From contig JAHRBS010000004.1 of assembly GCA_024305745.1 (NCBI GenBank), positions 4,216,001-4,280,000 on the forward strand: DNA of 64,000 bases. Reading direction: 5' to 3'. Below, in pieces: positions 22,040 through 33,989 of the stretch (position 1 is its first letter; each line of letters starts with the position of its first letter). Below the pieces are notes generated by a model. That model was not told the origin of the DNA. It made no database searches and was given only the letters and a program-made list of their open reading frames with translations. Source of the DNA: Polyporus tsugae. Taxonomy: Eukaryota; Basidiomycota; Agaricomycetes; Polyporales; Polyporaceae. The position numbers and the translations under genes are program-made.

Positions 22040-22426
22040 TCAAGAGCAAACAATGAGTGAACAACGGTATTGTGACTACAGGGAATCGCCAGAAGTTTCG
22101 CTACGAACTATCCCCCCCTCTCTCTCTCTTGGACATACCAGTATTACTTTCTTAGTACAGCTGCAACTTGCATCGTGTGTCTAACCTGTCCCGTTCCTTT
22201 CGAAGTCCACATCTTATAATACATTCATGGTCTAATGTTGATTGCCATTTCGAAATGGTGACGATGCCGCGGCGTTCGGTATCGGTATTGCTTTATAAGG
22301 TAACGAGCGTCAACCTACTGCGCATTGCCTTGTTTTGTGTTGTTTGGTGCTACTGCATAGTTCCTCTCAGCCACCAGCGCCGACGTTCCGCCCCGCCAAA
22401 AAGTACCCTACAGCACAGTCCTCAAG
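22040..22426. other. Intergenic region between laccase and eL28
   Basis: 387 bp with the laccase 3' end, including a CT-dinucleotide-rich tract near 22110-22130, and the eL28 promoter. No gene is seen. Confidence 0.45.
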
Positions 22427-23416
22427 ATGTCCAGCGACCTCCAGTGGCTTCTCCTCCGCGTTCGTACTCTCTGAAGACGTCTTGTACGGTCCTAGTCGCT
22501 TATTATCATCCATCTTTTGGTCCTGCAGAAGAACAACTCGTTCATCGTCAAGCGCCTTGTGGAGGGCCCCATCCTCTCCAAGGAGCCCGTACGTCCGTGC
22601 CTCATGCGTCCCCAGTGAGGTGACATGAACTGTGTTTTCTCAGGGAAACTTGACGAACATCCACTCGTTCAAGTACTCCGGCCTTGCAAACGAAAAGGTC
22701 AGTTTAGAACCGGGAAATCTGCATAGCATACCTAAGCGCTCACACTTTGCGTTCACGCAGACCATCGCTATTGCGGACACGGAGTCTGGTGTTAAGCTTA
22801 CCGTTCGCAAGAAGGGTGCTGCGCCTAACGGTGTCCGCCCCGCATTCGCCATCTCCACTATCCGCTCCCGCTCAGGTGGCCGCCGCGCGGCTGGTATCAC
22901 CGCGAAGCTCGCTAAGCGCGGCTACCGTCCTGATCTGAGAGCCGTGAGTGTCCATCCTTTGCGTTTGTCCCTTCTTGCGTGCAGGCGCATTCGTCTTCGC
23001 TCCACTTCAACCCAAATCCCTTCCTCTCCGCACCTCTTCCTCTCCTCTCCCCTGGAACTGCACCATCTAGAGCCCGCTGGACCGCCGCAAGGCAACACGA
23101 AAGTTGGGTGTGGACATGATGTGCAAGATTACGAGGTCTGGTTAGAGACCGATCAAACCTCTGCCGGACACGCGCCATGTCGCTATCGGGCTCCGTTCGA
23201 TGTTCGCCGCGGATTGCCCGACACTTTGGCGCTCACATTCCTTCCTTCTTCACGTTTTTTCCTCTCTCCTTTCCAATATTCTTTTCGCGCAGATTACTAA
23301 CCGCATTGATATGCTAGGCGGCCCTCGCGCGCGTCTCTGCCATCATCGTGTCGAAGAAGGAAAAGAAGCCCACGCCTCCGAAGAAGGTCCGTGGCAAGAA
23401 GGCCAAGACCGCGTAG
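22427..23416 (+). CDS. RPL28: 60S ribosomal protein eL28
   Basis: Five exons (22427-22459, 22529-22588, 22644-22697, 22761-22943, 23318-23416) give 142 residues. The start MSSDLQWLLLRKNNSFIVKR, the segment KEPGNLTNIHSFKYSGLANE, then AKLAKRGYRPDLRA and the lysine-rich tail KKEKKPTPPKKVRGKKAK fit eL28 (about 140 residues) of basidiomycetes. Symbol follows the eukaryotic L28e naming; yeast has no orthologue. The last intron is 374 nt, several times longer than the others (55-69 nt), and ends with a clear branch point (TACTAAC) and TAG. Confidence 0.9.
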
Positions 23417-23784
23417 GGAGAGAGAGGCGTGCTGTTTTGTTGTGTGTGACGATCATCCTGTATTCTTTGCTTTCCACTCGCATCGCACCCATCCATGCAT
23501 ATGTCTATGCTCACACGACCAAATCATCATATGCCGCTTGCGTCCACGCATGCTCGCATTCACATCGACGAAGACCATGTCACTTTAAGGTCATCTTCAA
23601 CTCCACCGCGCGACGCAAATTTGCTGATATCGTACATGGTAATCGTACAGCGGTGAATTGGTGGCATGCGCCTTATCGTCCATTGGAGGGAATGTCCCCT
23701 TCTCTCTTCCATGTTGTCCGCACCGAGGCAGGAAATCTTCACTCTGCTTTCTTTCCTCCATGTCGCCCACACCGAGTTCATCAC
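23417..23784. other. Convergent intergenic region
   Basis: 368 bp between the convergent 3' ends of eL28 and the next minus-strand gene. It should contain both 3' UTRs; nothing else is visible. Confidence 0.4.
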
Positions 23785-24327
23785 TCAGGCACCAAGAGTT
23801 TTGCCCGCTGGCTGGCTGATCCTGTTCACAACCTTGGTTCCGGTGCCGAGTTCCTTCTTCGGCCTGTTATGTTCCGCCTTGCGGTACAGGCTCTCCTGGA
23901 TACGGCGCTCGTGCTCCTCGCCGCCAGTGCCCTGCTTCTTCTTCGGGACGTCCTCTTCCTGCTGTTGCTGGTGATGCACCTGCTGCTCCCCGGGAGCGGC
24001 CGGGCGCGGGTAATCGGGCGGGGTGTCCGCGGGAGGGGGGTTGGCCTTGTGCTCGTCGCTGCGTTTGGGTTTGGGTTTGGGTTTGGGGCCCCTATGCTTT
24101 AGCACACCACAGTATATGCCATCAGTGTCGTCGGGGAAGATGACATACAGCGTTGTGATGGGGGGCCGCGGGCGGGAGTTGATGGAGAGTCTCCGGCCAC
24201 CGACTTTCACTGGGCGGGACGTTTACTCGGTCAGTATATGTATATGCGCGAGTCTCGGGTGAGAGGGGTGGGAAGGACGATACTTACTGGCCGGAGGGTG
24301 TTGTGCGAGGGCTTCTGTACCAGCCAT
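23785..24327 (-). CDS. Small hypothetical protein with Pro-Lys repeat
   Basis: Two minus-strand exons (24288-24327, 23785-24209) give 154 residues. The N-terminal part (MKVGGRRLSINSRPRPP then TTLYVIFPDDTDGIYC) looks structured; the remainder is disordered, with a PKPKPKPK run encoded by a TTTGGG repeat, a His/Gln run (QQVHHQQQQEE) and many Lys/Glu residues. No signal peptide or membrane helix. I do not recognise the family. The intron is supported by GTAAGT and CCCAG ends and by phase. Confidence 0.5.
24064..24087 (+). repeat. TTTGGG hexamer repeat, four units, in coding sequence
   Basis: Four perfect TTTGGG units; on the minus strand they are read as a Pro-Lys repeat in the small hypothetical protein. 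The unit resembles but is not a telomere repeat. Confidence 0.85.
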
Positions 24328-24677
24328 GGTGGTATGGGGTATGTGCGTGCGTCGAGAGTGTGAGTGTGAGATGATTGAAGTTGAAACGGAAGGGGAGAAG
24401 GTGCGGAGAAGAGTGCGACGACTCGGACAAAGACGTGCCTGTAGCTTGGTATATAAGAGAGGGCCTGGTGGGGAGGCAGCTGACCAGACCGCTCCAGGGC
24501 ACGGGCCAGGTGCCACAGTCGAACTTAAACACCTTCCCTGTTTGGGGTGGCACGCGCCATTCCGTCGGCGCGCGCGTAATGTACGCGAGCACGACTCTCT
24601 TCTCTTCCACGCTTCTCAAAGCAACGCAGCACCGTTATAAGGCCCTAGAAGGCTACCGTGGCCGTCGGTGACGAGAT
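24328..24677. other. Divergent intergenic region
   Basis: 350 bp between two genes that start away from each other, so it should hold both promoters. No known element is assigned. Confidence 0.4.
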
Positions 24678-25541
24678 ATGCGCCTCCCGACGGACATCCT
24701 TCTCTACGCACTTGCTTTTTGTCTGGGTCGGTCGCCTCTGGTCTCGGCCAACACCGAGATCGTCAACTTCGGCGTGGCACCCAGCCTGGACGTGCCCTTA
24801 CCACACTCGACCGTCTGGTAAGCACTCGTGGTCGGCAATCACACTATTGACTGAGTAACGTCGTGGTTCCAACAGGCGAAGAATAACCCCGAGTAGTTCT
24901 GAACAGCTTTTCAACGTCCTTCCAGCACCGCTCGGGACCACACTTGCGAATGTGTGCGAATCAGTGAAGGAGAGCTCGTTCGGGGGGTGCTCGCACGAGC
25001 TTTGGCTGTCCATCGGCACCGACGAGCCTGCTTGGGCAGCATACTCCAAGTTCACTCTGCGAATATCGTGGCCTGCCTCAGTAAGCGTCCACCGATTGAC
25101 CGATCGCGAGGCGAATAAAGTAGTAACGCTAACCTCGCCGTTTCCCCCTAGTCCCCCGCCGACTTCTACATAGACACATACTCCCCCGAGTCTCTAGGTC
25201 GACTCGTTTACGCTCACAACGCCTCTCGAGTACACCAGGATTCCAACACCTCTTTGACACGGCGGACGTATGCGCGGATCCGCATCGTCAGTACGGGAGT
25301 CCTCACGCCTTCGCACGCTCACCGATTTCCTACGCTGGACCCAGTCCTGTTCATGGTCGCGGTCGAGCCGTTGTACTTTGGAGTCCTCCCAGGTTCCGTC
25401 GTCCCCACCATTCTCTCCATAGTCGCCGTGGCTGCGATCGCTGGGGCATTCGTTGTGCCTTTCGTCACGAAGCGTTTGATGGCCATTGCCGACAATGTCA
25501 GGGCGGAGATCGCAAGCCAGAAAGTCCGCAAGTCGCAATAG
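24678..25541 (+). CDS. Type I membrane protein of the secretory pathway, unknown function
   Basis: Three exons (24678-24817, 24876-25080, 25152-25541) give 244 residues. A signal peptide (LLYALAFCLGRSPLVSA) is followed by a luminal domain of about 165 residues with two Cys in the middle, N-glycosylation sequons, and beta-strand-like segments (KFTLRISWPAS, YARIRIVSTG). A single C-terminal membrane helix (IVAVAAIAGAFVVPFV) precedes a short basic cytoplasmic tail. This layout resembles small ER accessory proteins, for example partners of membrane glycosyltransferases, but no family signature is certain. Introns are short and GT-AG. Confidence 0.65.
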
Positions 25542-26602
25542 TCTGTACTTCCAGAAGGAATGTTATGCATACATTGTGGACCTGCATCACGCTCATACTT
25601 GGTAGGTCAGCTTTACTCCGAGCCTTATTTAGGGTGCAAACTGACTACATTATTTAGATCCAGGCCGGGGGGCGAGAGACCCTCGATCAGAGAGTACGAA
25701 CGGTCCGGAGACCACTCCAATGCGATTGGGGTTTTGGGATAGGGCCGTGCAGTATCTATGTAGGCCTCCAACTGTCCAGTCGGAAGTCATATGCAGCGTG
25801 ATGCGCGCGAGGTGCGTAGCAAGGTATTGCTTGTTCGGGGGATCGTCAGGTCCCTGAATATATGGGGTTATAAGAGAAATGAACTCCTTCTGTCTTATCG
25901 AACACATTCATGGTCGGTTGGCGTCGAGAACGGCGCTCAGACTTGGCATTCGGCTGTCTATTGAAGTAGCGGTGCCGGTGATCTTCATCACCTACTTATG
26001 TCCTACAAAGACGAGGCTCAATGACGTAGAGGGACCCCTCTGCAACCGAGACATAGCTTCGATTCTGGAAAGTTAGAGTCTCTCAAGTCATGGTAGAAAA
26101 CGTCACCTGGTTGGCTACATCGCGTTTGGTTCGTTCCCGATGGACTGTCAAATCATTGCAAGGGCTACCGCATGTGTTGTAAACCGTGTTGAGAACTTCG
26201 CACGTCGTGCCAATATTTCCCGGTTCGCTTCTGAGAATCACTGGTACTAGTACGTACTAGATATCGGATTCAGACCATCAAACTTTGTGACATTTTCCCG
26301 GGTGTGGTTATCCTTTGAAGATCAATTGTGTGCTACACAGTCAGTCATTGTCCCCGCACCTTCCTCAGATACAAAGATGTAATGGTTAGCATTATTTACT
26401 CGTCCCAACTGCCAATCGCCCGTTTCTTTCATCTTCCTGGTTACCACATTCCGGGGACCGAGTGTCAAAGAAGGGCATTGAATGGAGTTTTCATCCCGGT
26501 AGGCGCCGGCGTGGGTAGCTTGATACAAGTTTCCGGACCGTGCGCTCGAACCCTGTCGCTCCCTCGGGCCTGTCCCTCTCTCCACACCATCGTCCACTGG
26601 CA
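25542..26602. other. Intergenic region without a recognisable gene
   Basis: About 1.06 kb, more AT-rich than its neighbours. Short open frames on both strands have no support. Confidence 0.45.
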
Positions 26603-29432
26603 ATGATGGCATCTTCGTCTCTCTCAACTTCCTCGTCGTCCATCATCACTGACTGCGCCGTTGACCCCGGCGCTGACATGCTCCCAACCCCTCCCTCTAC
26701 GCACACCTCACGATCGACATCCCCTGCTTGTCCGGGGCTTGGCCCGGATGCCGACCTCGTAGACGCGGATACAACAGAGGCCCCCTCAGCGGGCAAGAAG
26801 AAGAAAAAGAAGAAGACGAAGAAGGCGGCGTCGAAAGCCAAGGAGGGCACGGCTGCAGGCAACGGGAGCGGGAACGGGAACGACGAGGAGCGCGACCGTC
26901 CTCCGGTCTTGTGCATCAGCCGCAACAAGCACTGGCGGTACATCAGCTCGTACCACGTATGTCTCCCTTTTGTCTTTCTTTGCCATACAAGTGGGTTGAC
27001 ACCTTCTGCGTTGATGGCTCATGTGCACAGGGGCCGTGGCTGCAGCTCCCACTGGAACTGCTAGAATCCCTCCTTGTCCTCAACCTCGACCCCGCAACGC
27101 TCTCCGCGGCTGACGCCAAGCTCCCCCCCCTCCCCTCCCACTCTAACTCCTCCCTGCATACGAACGGCCATGGCCACTCCCACAATCACCTCAACGGACA
27201 CAGCCATGCGCACCAGAAACAGCGCGACCGCGGCTTCGCGTCCCTCGCAGACTACTCGCCCCCCGACTCCCCGCGCAATCCCTTTGCCGCGCTGCCCCCT
27301 CCCCCACCTTTTCCGTCTCCACAGCCCGGCAAAGCGACGCCCCCGCCCATCGACCCGGGCGTGTTCCGCTCCGTCACACATATTCGCCGACTGATCGACG
27401 AGGCGGCGGAGCTTTCCGTGCGCGCGAGCTCTGGGCTGTCAGCCGCAGCGCTCGGCTCTATGCGCGGGGCGGGTGGGATGAACGGGAGCGCATGGGCGAC
27501 AGCGCAGAGTCTAGGTTTGGGGATGAACGCGCTCGGGGACGGAGGTGGGCGGAACGTCGCCATGAGTGCCATGCGCGTCCATCGGCTGAGGGCACTTGCG
27601 GTGCAGAAGCTCGCGGCGGCGTATAAGGCGGACGAGATTGCGTCGAGCGTGATGGTGATGCAGGGCGGGAGCGTGTTTGATGACATCGCGGAGCGAGTGC
27701 TTAAAGTCGGTGCGTCGCCGCTTTGCTTTGCGTGTGCGAGCGTTGACGGATGGGGCTGAGTGTGTGTGCTTGCATTCCGGACAGAGCCTGGCGACGTCGA
27801 TGCGCGATATGTGCACTTCTTCCACGAGAAGATACCCTCCAGGTTCGTTAGCGAAACGCGGAGAGCAGCTGTTAACTCTGACGATCCAGTGGATACAGGC
27901 AACTGGCTGAGTCGACTTCGACCCAGGTACTCGATGACCTCATAGCAGCAAATCCACATCGACTGGAATTCTATCGCACCCGAGGTATCGTCCACTGCTT
28001 CCGGGACGAGTACACGCTTGCCGCGAAGGACTTCACGCACACAATCAGGGAAGCGCGGGCCCAACGCAAAGCTCGTAATGCACATCTCAGCACCAATTTG
28101 GGAGATAAACAGCGAGGAAAAGGCCCGAAGAAAAAGAAGGGCAAGGCCGGGGGTGGGAAGACCAACGGTCAAGTCCCGCCAAATGGGACGAGTGCAAGCG
28201 CGGGAGGGGCTGATGGGCTGTGCGGCGACGGATCGGATGGCGACGGCGTACTGCTCCATCCCTCTGTGCTACCTGACGCCCCGGAGCCCATCGAGCCGCA
28301 ATGTCTCTTCCTGCGAGCGGCCGCCCACCTCCAGCACGCAGTCTTCATCATCGAAGACGCAATGTTCAAGCTCGAGGGGATCCGAAAGGTGCCATCCATC
28401 GACGGGGCGGAGATGCGTCTGTGCTACGTCGAGAACGGGCGGTACGGCGGTGTCGAGATTGGGAACCCCGACGGGCCTCTAGGGAGGACTGACGGGGCGA
28501 AGCTGCGGGCGTACCAGGCGGTCCTTGCGGACGCTGAGTTCCGTGAGACGATCGTCACGCTCGTCAAGAAGAGCATGCGCGACCACAAGCAGTTCCTCTT
28601 GCACTTCGACACGCTCGAGGGTCCCCCAGGGTACGCGGACATGGACGTCGCGCAGCGCACCGAATACGCGTTCCTCCTCACCGAGTCCCTCCGCCCGGGC
28701 AGCCAGAGCACCCCACCTCCCATGCCGGACACCACGCCCATGTTCACGACGTACCACCCACTACTCGTCGAGAGCCATTTCAGCATCCTCATCTGTCACC
28801 TCATGCTTGGTGACTTCCCCGCAATCCTCCCCGCATTCTCGCGGACCGCCGCGCTCGTCGACGGCCTCGAGGGCTACCCGGTGTTCCTACCCCCACGCTC
28901 GATGGCGCAGGCCGAGTTCATCGAGGTCCTCGAGCGCCTCGCGGGCGGCTGGCGGAACGGCATCCAGCCGCACTCGCTCAGCCGCGCCAACTCAAAGCAG
29001 CTCGCGATTGAGGCGCCGCCCCGCTCTCCCCGTTCGCCGAAGGCGAAGGAAGCGAGTCGGATACCGACGCCCCCGACGCCCGACCTCGCCGGGTCATCCA
29101 GCTCGAAGCGACCGCTTGGCGTCAACGGCTCGAGCTCGAGCTCCGCGCTGGTCGTGTCCTCGCCTACGGCAGACGGACACGAGGACGAGGCGCGCGCGCG
29201 GAGGGACTCAGACCTGCGTGAGGCGCTGGATGCGATGCGGATCCTGCTCGCGCCCGTGTTGAAGCGGCAGCGGGAGAAGGCGGAGCGTGCGGCGGCGGAG
29301 AAGAACGGGAACGGGACGAGCAAGAGCAAGAAGCCGCTCAACATCAACATACCGCTGCACGGGCCGCGTGTGGAGATCGTTCTGGCGTGGATGGCGGCGT
29401 TGTTCTTGTGTGAGTTGGACGCCGTTGCATGA
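26603..29432 (+). CDS. Large conserved-looking fungal protein of unknown function, His-rich and TPR-like
   Basis: Four exons (26603-26956, 27031-27709, 27785-27842, 27899-29432) give 874 residues. The N-terminus is Ser-rich with a poly-Lys run (KKKKKKKTKK). SRNKHWRYISSYHGPWLQLP, which crosses the first intron, looks like a conserved core. A His/Gly/Asn-rich stretch (about residues 158-182, HGHSHNHLNGHSHAH) could bind metal. Later helices (LEFYRTRGIVHCFRDEYTLA; PQCLFLRAAAHLQHAVFIIE; LVESHFSILICHLMLGDF) have the spacing of TPR-like repeats. The C-terminus carries basic stretches and a final hydrophobic helix. The start at 26603 is used because the longer frame begins with GTG. I do not recognise a named family. 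Confidence 0.7.
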
Positions 29433-30179
29433 GCCGGAGGGAGTTGAGGGTGGTTGTTGGGGCCTTGAGCTTGAGGGACCAAATGACGGAGTGGAGAACC
29501 GTGTACGCGTCGGGCAGCTTGTAGGGTATAATATGTAACTTATTGTTGTGCTTGCGAAACACTTGAGCAAGGACTTTTGTACGAACACTTATTTCATCGG
29601 CGAGTTCTTCTCTGTTCGAACGTTGAGGCTGTCAGTGGTTCGAAGCCCTCCTCAAACCTCATAGGTATTACAAGCCGTGCTACGTATGATATACCGAATT
29701 TTAACGACACATAAAGTCGAATGGAGCTTAGTTGCTAGGCGTAAGGGTGGCGACCAAAAGAAATACATAATGTGGCTCGGGGGACTCGGGCCGGAACGCT
29801 GAAGGGTAGGGCGTCTAATCGGTACTCTCTCTCTTCCAACCGCTCGTGCTCGCGCATATGCATCCCACAGCTCTCAACCTCCACAGCTGGCGAAAGTCCG
29901 ACGATATCTGGTCTGCACGTCTCTCCCTCTAATCCCATGGATAGGAGAGGCTACTCCGGCGGATGCAGGCTGTATCCTCCCACGGAATGTATATAGTGGA
30001 CGACCCGACGTCATGGGATCGTGCGCCCCGCCAAAGCCCTCCTCAACTCTACGTAAACGCTCAGATACACTACTCTTTCCGACGGCTCTGCGTCTTTCGA
30101 AGCTGCGTCCAGGGTGCGCCTGACTGGTCATACTCCCTTCTTCGGCATTTGCAATTCAATCGACCCCGACGGACCAGTC
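29433..30179. other. Intergenic region upstream of the GH31 gene
   Basis: About 750 bp; presumably the GH31 promoter. Frames of 60-85 codons occur on both strands without support. Confidence 0.4.
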
Positions 30180-33100
30180 ATGGCCTTGAACATGGCGCTC
30201 TACACCCGCTCCTATAAAGACCCTGAGGTGGGCAGACGGAACGTTACCCGCGACGACCTCAACTTTCTTCGTTCCCTCCTACGCTGGCTGCTATTCGCAA
30301 TGCTCGCCACGTTCTTGGGCGGCGTCCTACTCTTGGGGCGTGCCGTGAAAGACCACATGTCGTTCCTAACAACATCGCTGTCCGGCATCGTGTTCGCAGA
30401 GGGGGACACGTTTTCTGGGGATGTGTCGACATGTCCAGGTATGTTTCACTGCCCATATTGAATTTCGGCGTCAGGACTGGTGGGATGAGGAAGGAGATGG
30501 GCTTCCCTTCGCATGCTGTTATACCAACAGAAGCTCCAAGTAGAACTAACGCCACTCTCAAACTTTAGGTTATGCTCTTTCCTCCCTGCGTGAGACCCAG
30601 ACCGGTCTCACGGCGCAGCTCGACCTCGCCGGGCCTGCATGCAATGCGTTTGGTCACGACATTGCTAACCTCACTCTCGAGGTCACATACGACACCAACT
30701 CACGGTGCGCCCTGACACTTTTGCCGAGCACCGCCACATTCCCTTATATCCGTGCTCTAGACTTCACGTCAACATATACGACACCGCCAAGGCACAATTT
30801 ACCATCCCCTCGTCCGCAGTAGACCTTGCATCTGGTTCTGGTAGCCCTTCCCTCAAGCATTCGTCCGGCCTCATTTTCAACTATGAGCCTTCACCCTTCG
30901 CGTTCTGGATCACCCGTCGCTCTGAGCCCGACTCACAACCGCTCTTCGACACTCGCATATCCTCACTGCCTCCTACTCCGATTTCGCCAAGCAATGCTTC
31001 CGACAGCAGCACTGGTTTTGATGGTTTCCCCCTTGTCTTCGAGGATCAATACTTGCAGTTAACGTCTGCGCTCCCTCTCGACACGAACATCTACGGTCTT
31101 GGGGAGGTCGTCGCTGCCAGCGGCTTCCGCCGCGACATGGGTACGAACGGCAGTCCGGGTACTATTCAAACTATGTGGGCACGCGACGCCGCTGACCCCG
31201 TGGACGAAAACATGTGAATCTGAGGCGCCTGTATGCGCGTGAACCGTTGCTCACTGGCGATTTCTAGCTACGGCTCGCACTCCATCTACTTGGAACATCG
31301 TTTCAGCGCGACTACGAACAAGTCTCAGTCGCACGGCGTTTTCCTCTTCAAGTGTGTCCCCTCTTCCTCTCCCTTCGCGAAGCTATTCTGAACCTCACCT
31401 TCCTCAGCGCGGCGGGCTCAGACACGCTCCTCCAAACTCCGCCCTCCTCGCCCGTATCGCTTATCCAGTACCGCCTCCTCGGTGGGACGCTCGACCTCTA
31501 CTTCTTCTCCGGCCCTGGCCCACAGGACGTCGTCGAGCAGTACGGCGCGCTCGTCGGCCTGCCGACCTGGCAGCCACTCTGGGGCTTCGGCTTCCACCTG
31601 TGCCGGTGGGGCTACACCACCGTGAACGAGACGCGCGAGCAGGTGGTGGCGATGCGCGCGGCGGGCGTGCCGCTCGAGACGATGTGGAACGACATCGATT
31701 TGTACCACGCGTTCCGCGACTTCACGACGGACCCCGTGAGCTTCCCGATCGCAGAGGTCAAGGCGTTCATCGAGGAGCTGGTGCGTTGTCTGGCTGAGAA
31801 GAGTGTGCAAGGGTTCTTTCTGAACATGGTGTGTCGCAGGGAGCGAACAACCAACATTACATCCCGATCGTCGACGCTGGCATCGCTCATCAAGCCAACG
31901 ACACAGACCTCGTGAGTTGTAGCCTGGTATTCATCCTGAGAACCAACTCATATCCAAGGCATGCAGTATGACCCGTTCCTTCGAGGCGTCGAACAGTGAG
32001 CATCGAACAATTGCCTCGCTATATGCATCAGACTAAGCAGCTTATAGGGACGTGTGGCTTAAGAACCCCGATGGGTCAACGTACATCGGTCAAGTGTGGC
32101 CCGGATACACCGTACGCAGATCCTTCCGCGCATACATGCGCGTCATCTCTGACCGGGACCTGTGCATTAGGTCTTCCCCGACTGGTTTGCGAAAAACACA
32201 GAGACCGTTTGGACGGAGGCGTTCAAGAACTGGTCAGACTCCGGTGTGGCGTTCTCTGGTATCTGGCTCGACATGAACGAAGTATCCTCGTTCTGCACTG
32301 GTTCTTGGTGAGCTTTCGGTTCGGTTTGCCCAGGAGCAGGGGTGGCTAATTAGTTTCGTAGTGGGTCCGGTGCAGATCTGTCCGACATTTCGATGCCCTT
32401 CATCCTTCCAGGCGCCCCTGGGAACGTCGTTACTGAGTTCCCTGAAGGGTAATCTTTCATAATGGTTTGCAGGGATTGAGTTGACGAGCGTTGTATAGGT
32501 ATGACGCGACTATCTGGGGTCCTAGTGGAAACATGACGATCAACGGGACGTCGACCTACAGGAATGACGGGAACACGGAGGACATTCTTACTAGACGCGG
32601 CCTCGGCGCTGGTCAGGAGAAGAACATGAACGTTAACAACCCTCCGTACGCCATCCACAATGGTATGTTCGGATCTCATATAGTCGGCGCGGCTACACTA
32701 ACAAATCGTATCTTGCATAGGGTTCGGCCTGAACGACCTTGGCGAAAAGACTATCGCGACTAACGCTACGCACGCTAATGGCTTCGTCGAGATCGACACG
32801 CACAATCTCTGGGGCCTCATGGAAGAAAAAGCGACGCACCTCGCCCTGCTCACCATCCACCCGGGGAAACGCCCGTTCATCATCTCGCGCTCGACGTTCG
32901 CGTCCTCTGGGAAGTGGACGGGCCACTGGCTCGGCGACAACTTCTCCAAGTGGTCGTACCTGCACTACAACATCCAGGGCGTGCTCCAATTCCAGCTCTT
33001 CCAGATCCCGATGGTCGGCGCGGACACGTGTGGATTCAACGACAACACGGACGAGGAGCTTTGCAACCGCTGGATGCAGCTGTCCGCTTTTGTCCCGTTC

Positions 33101-33989
33101 TACAGAAACCACAACGAGATCGGCGCAATCTCGCAGGAGCCGTACCGGTGGGAGAGCGTCGCGGATGCGTCGAAGACGGCGATCGCGGTCAGGTACAGTA
33201 TGCTGCCGTACTGGGTGCGTCTCACATCAGCCTGCGAGTCTGCAAAGCGACAGAGAACTAACACACACTCAGTACACGCTCTTCGCGAACGCATCGACGC
33301 GCGGGACGCCCCCTGTTCGCGCGCTCTTCTTCGAGTTCCCAGACGAGCCCGAGCTCTTCGGGATTGATACCCAGTTCCTCATCGGCCGCGACATCCTCGT
33401 AACGCCCGTCCTCGCGCCGAACGTGTCCTCCGTCGCAGGCGTGTTCCCTGGACGCGGCGCCACCGTCTGGCGAGACTGGTACACGCACAAGGCCGTCGAC
33501 GTCCCCGCGACGCCGGGGGAGACCGTCACGCTCGACGCGCCTTTGGGCCACATCAACGTGCACGTGCGTGACGGCGCGGTGATCCTGCTGCACGCGCAGC
33601 CAGGGTACACGACGACGGAAACGCGGGAGGGGCCGTACACTCTCCTCGTCACGCTGGACAAGGAGGGCCGCGCGTTCGGGACGGCATACATAGACGACGG
33701 AGAGAGCGTGCCTCCTACGCCGCACACGACGCTCGAGTTCACGGCGAGCGGAGGTAGGCTCGCGATCGAGGCGCAAGGCGACTTCCGGGTGGAGCAGAAG
33801 GTGGATAGCGTGACGATCCTGGGCGTCGGAAGTGGGAAACCACGGGCTGTGAGCTTGAAGGCGGGCACGTCGGAGACGAGTCAGAGTCTGCAGGCGGAGG
33901 ATTGGGAGTTTGATGAGGGGCTGGAGAGGCTGGTGGTGAAGAACTTGGCTGTGGATCTGAATGGTGGGGCGACGGTCACTTGGGCGTGA
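30180..33989 (+). CDS. GH31 alpha-glucosidase
   Basis: Thirteen exons (30180-30438, 30569-30704, 30761-31213, 31268-31351, 31408-31780, 31840-31911, 31967-31995, 32048-32111, 32171-32307, 32362-32448, 32499-32662, 32721-33214, 33273-33989) sum to 1022 residues. The N-terminal beta domain (GDVSTCPGYALSSLRETQTG) precedes the barrel. The nucleophile lies in GIWLDMNEVSSF, the acid/base Asp in HWLGDNFSKWSYLH, and the substrate-binding segment MVGADTCGFNDNTDEELC is intact. It releases glucose from maltose-type alpha-1,4 links. The first exon is odd: from ATG 30180 it encodes a membrane helix (about residues 35-53) behind a basic segment, suggesting a signal anchor; ATG at 30300 or 30357 would shorten it. 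Start is therefore uncertain. Confidence 0.92.

Noticed and set aside
24064..24087. TTTGGG repeat as an internal telomere remnant
   Set aside because: Unit differs from the fungal TTAGGG telomere and it lies inside a coding exon.
26520..26600. tRNA-like B-box word near 26550 on the minus strand
   Set aside because: No matching A box or cloverleaf could be formed around it.
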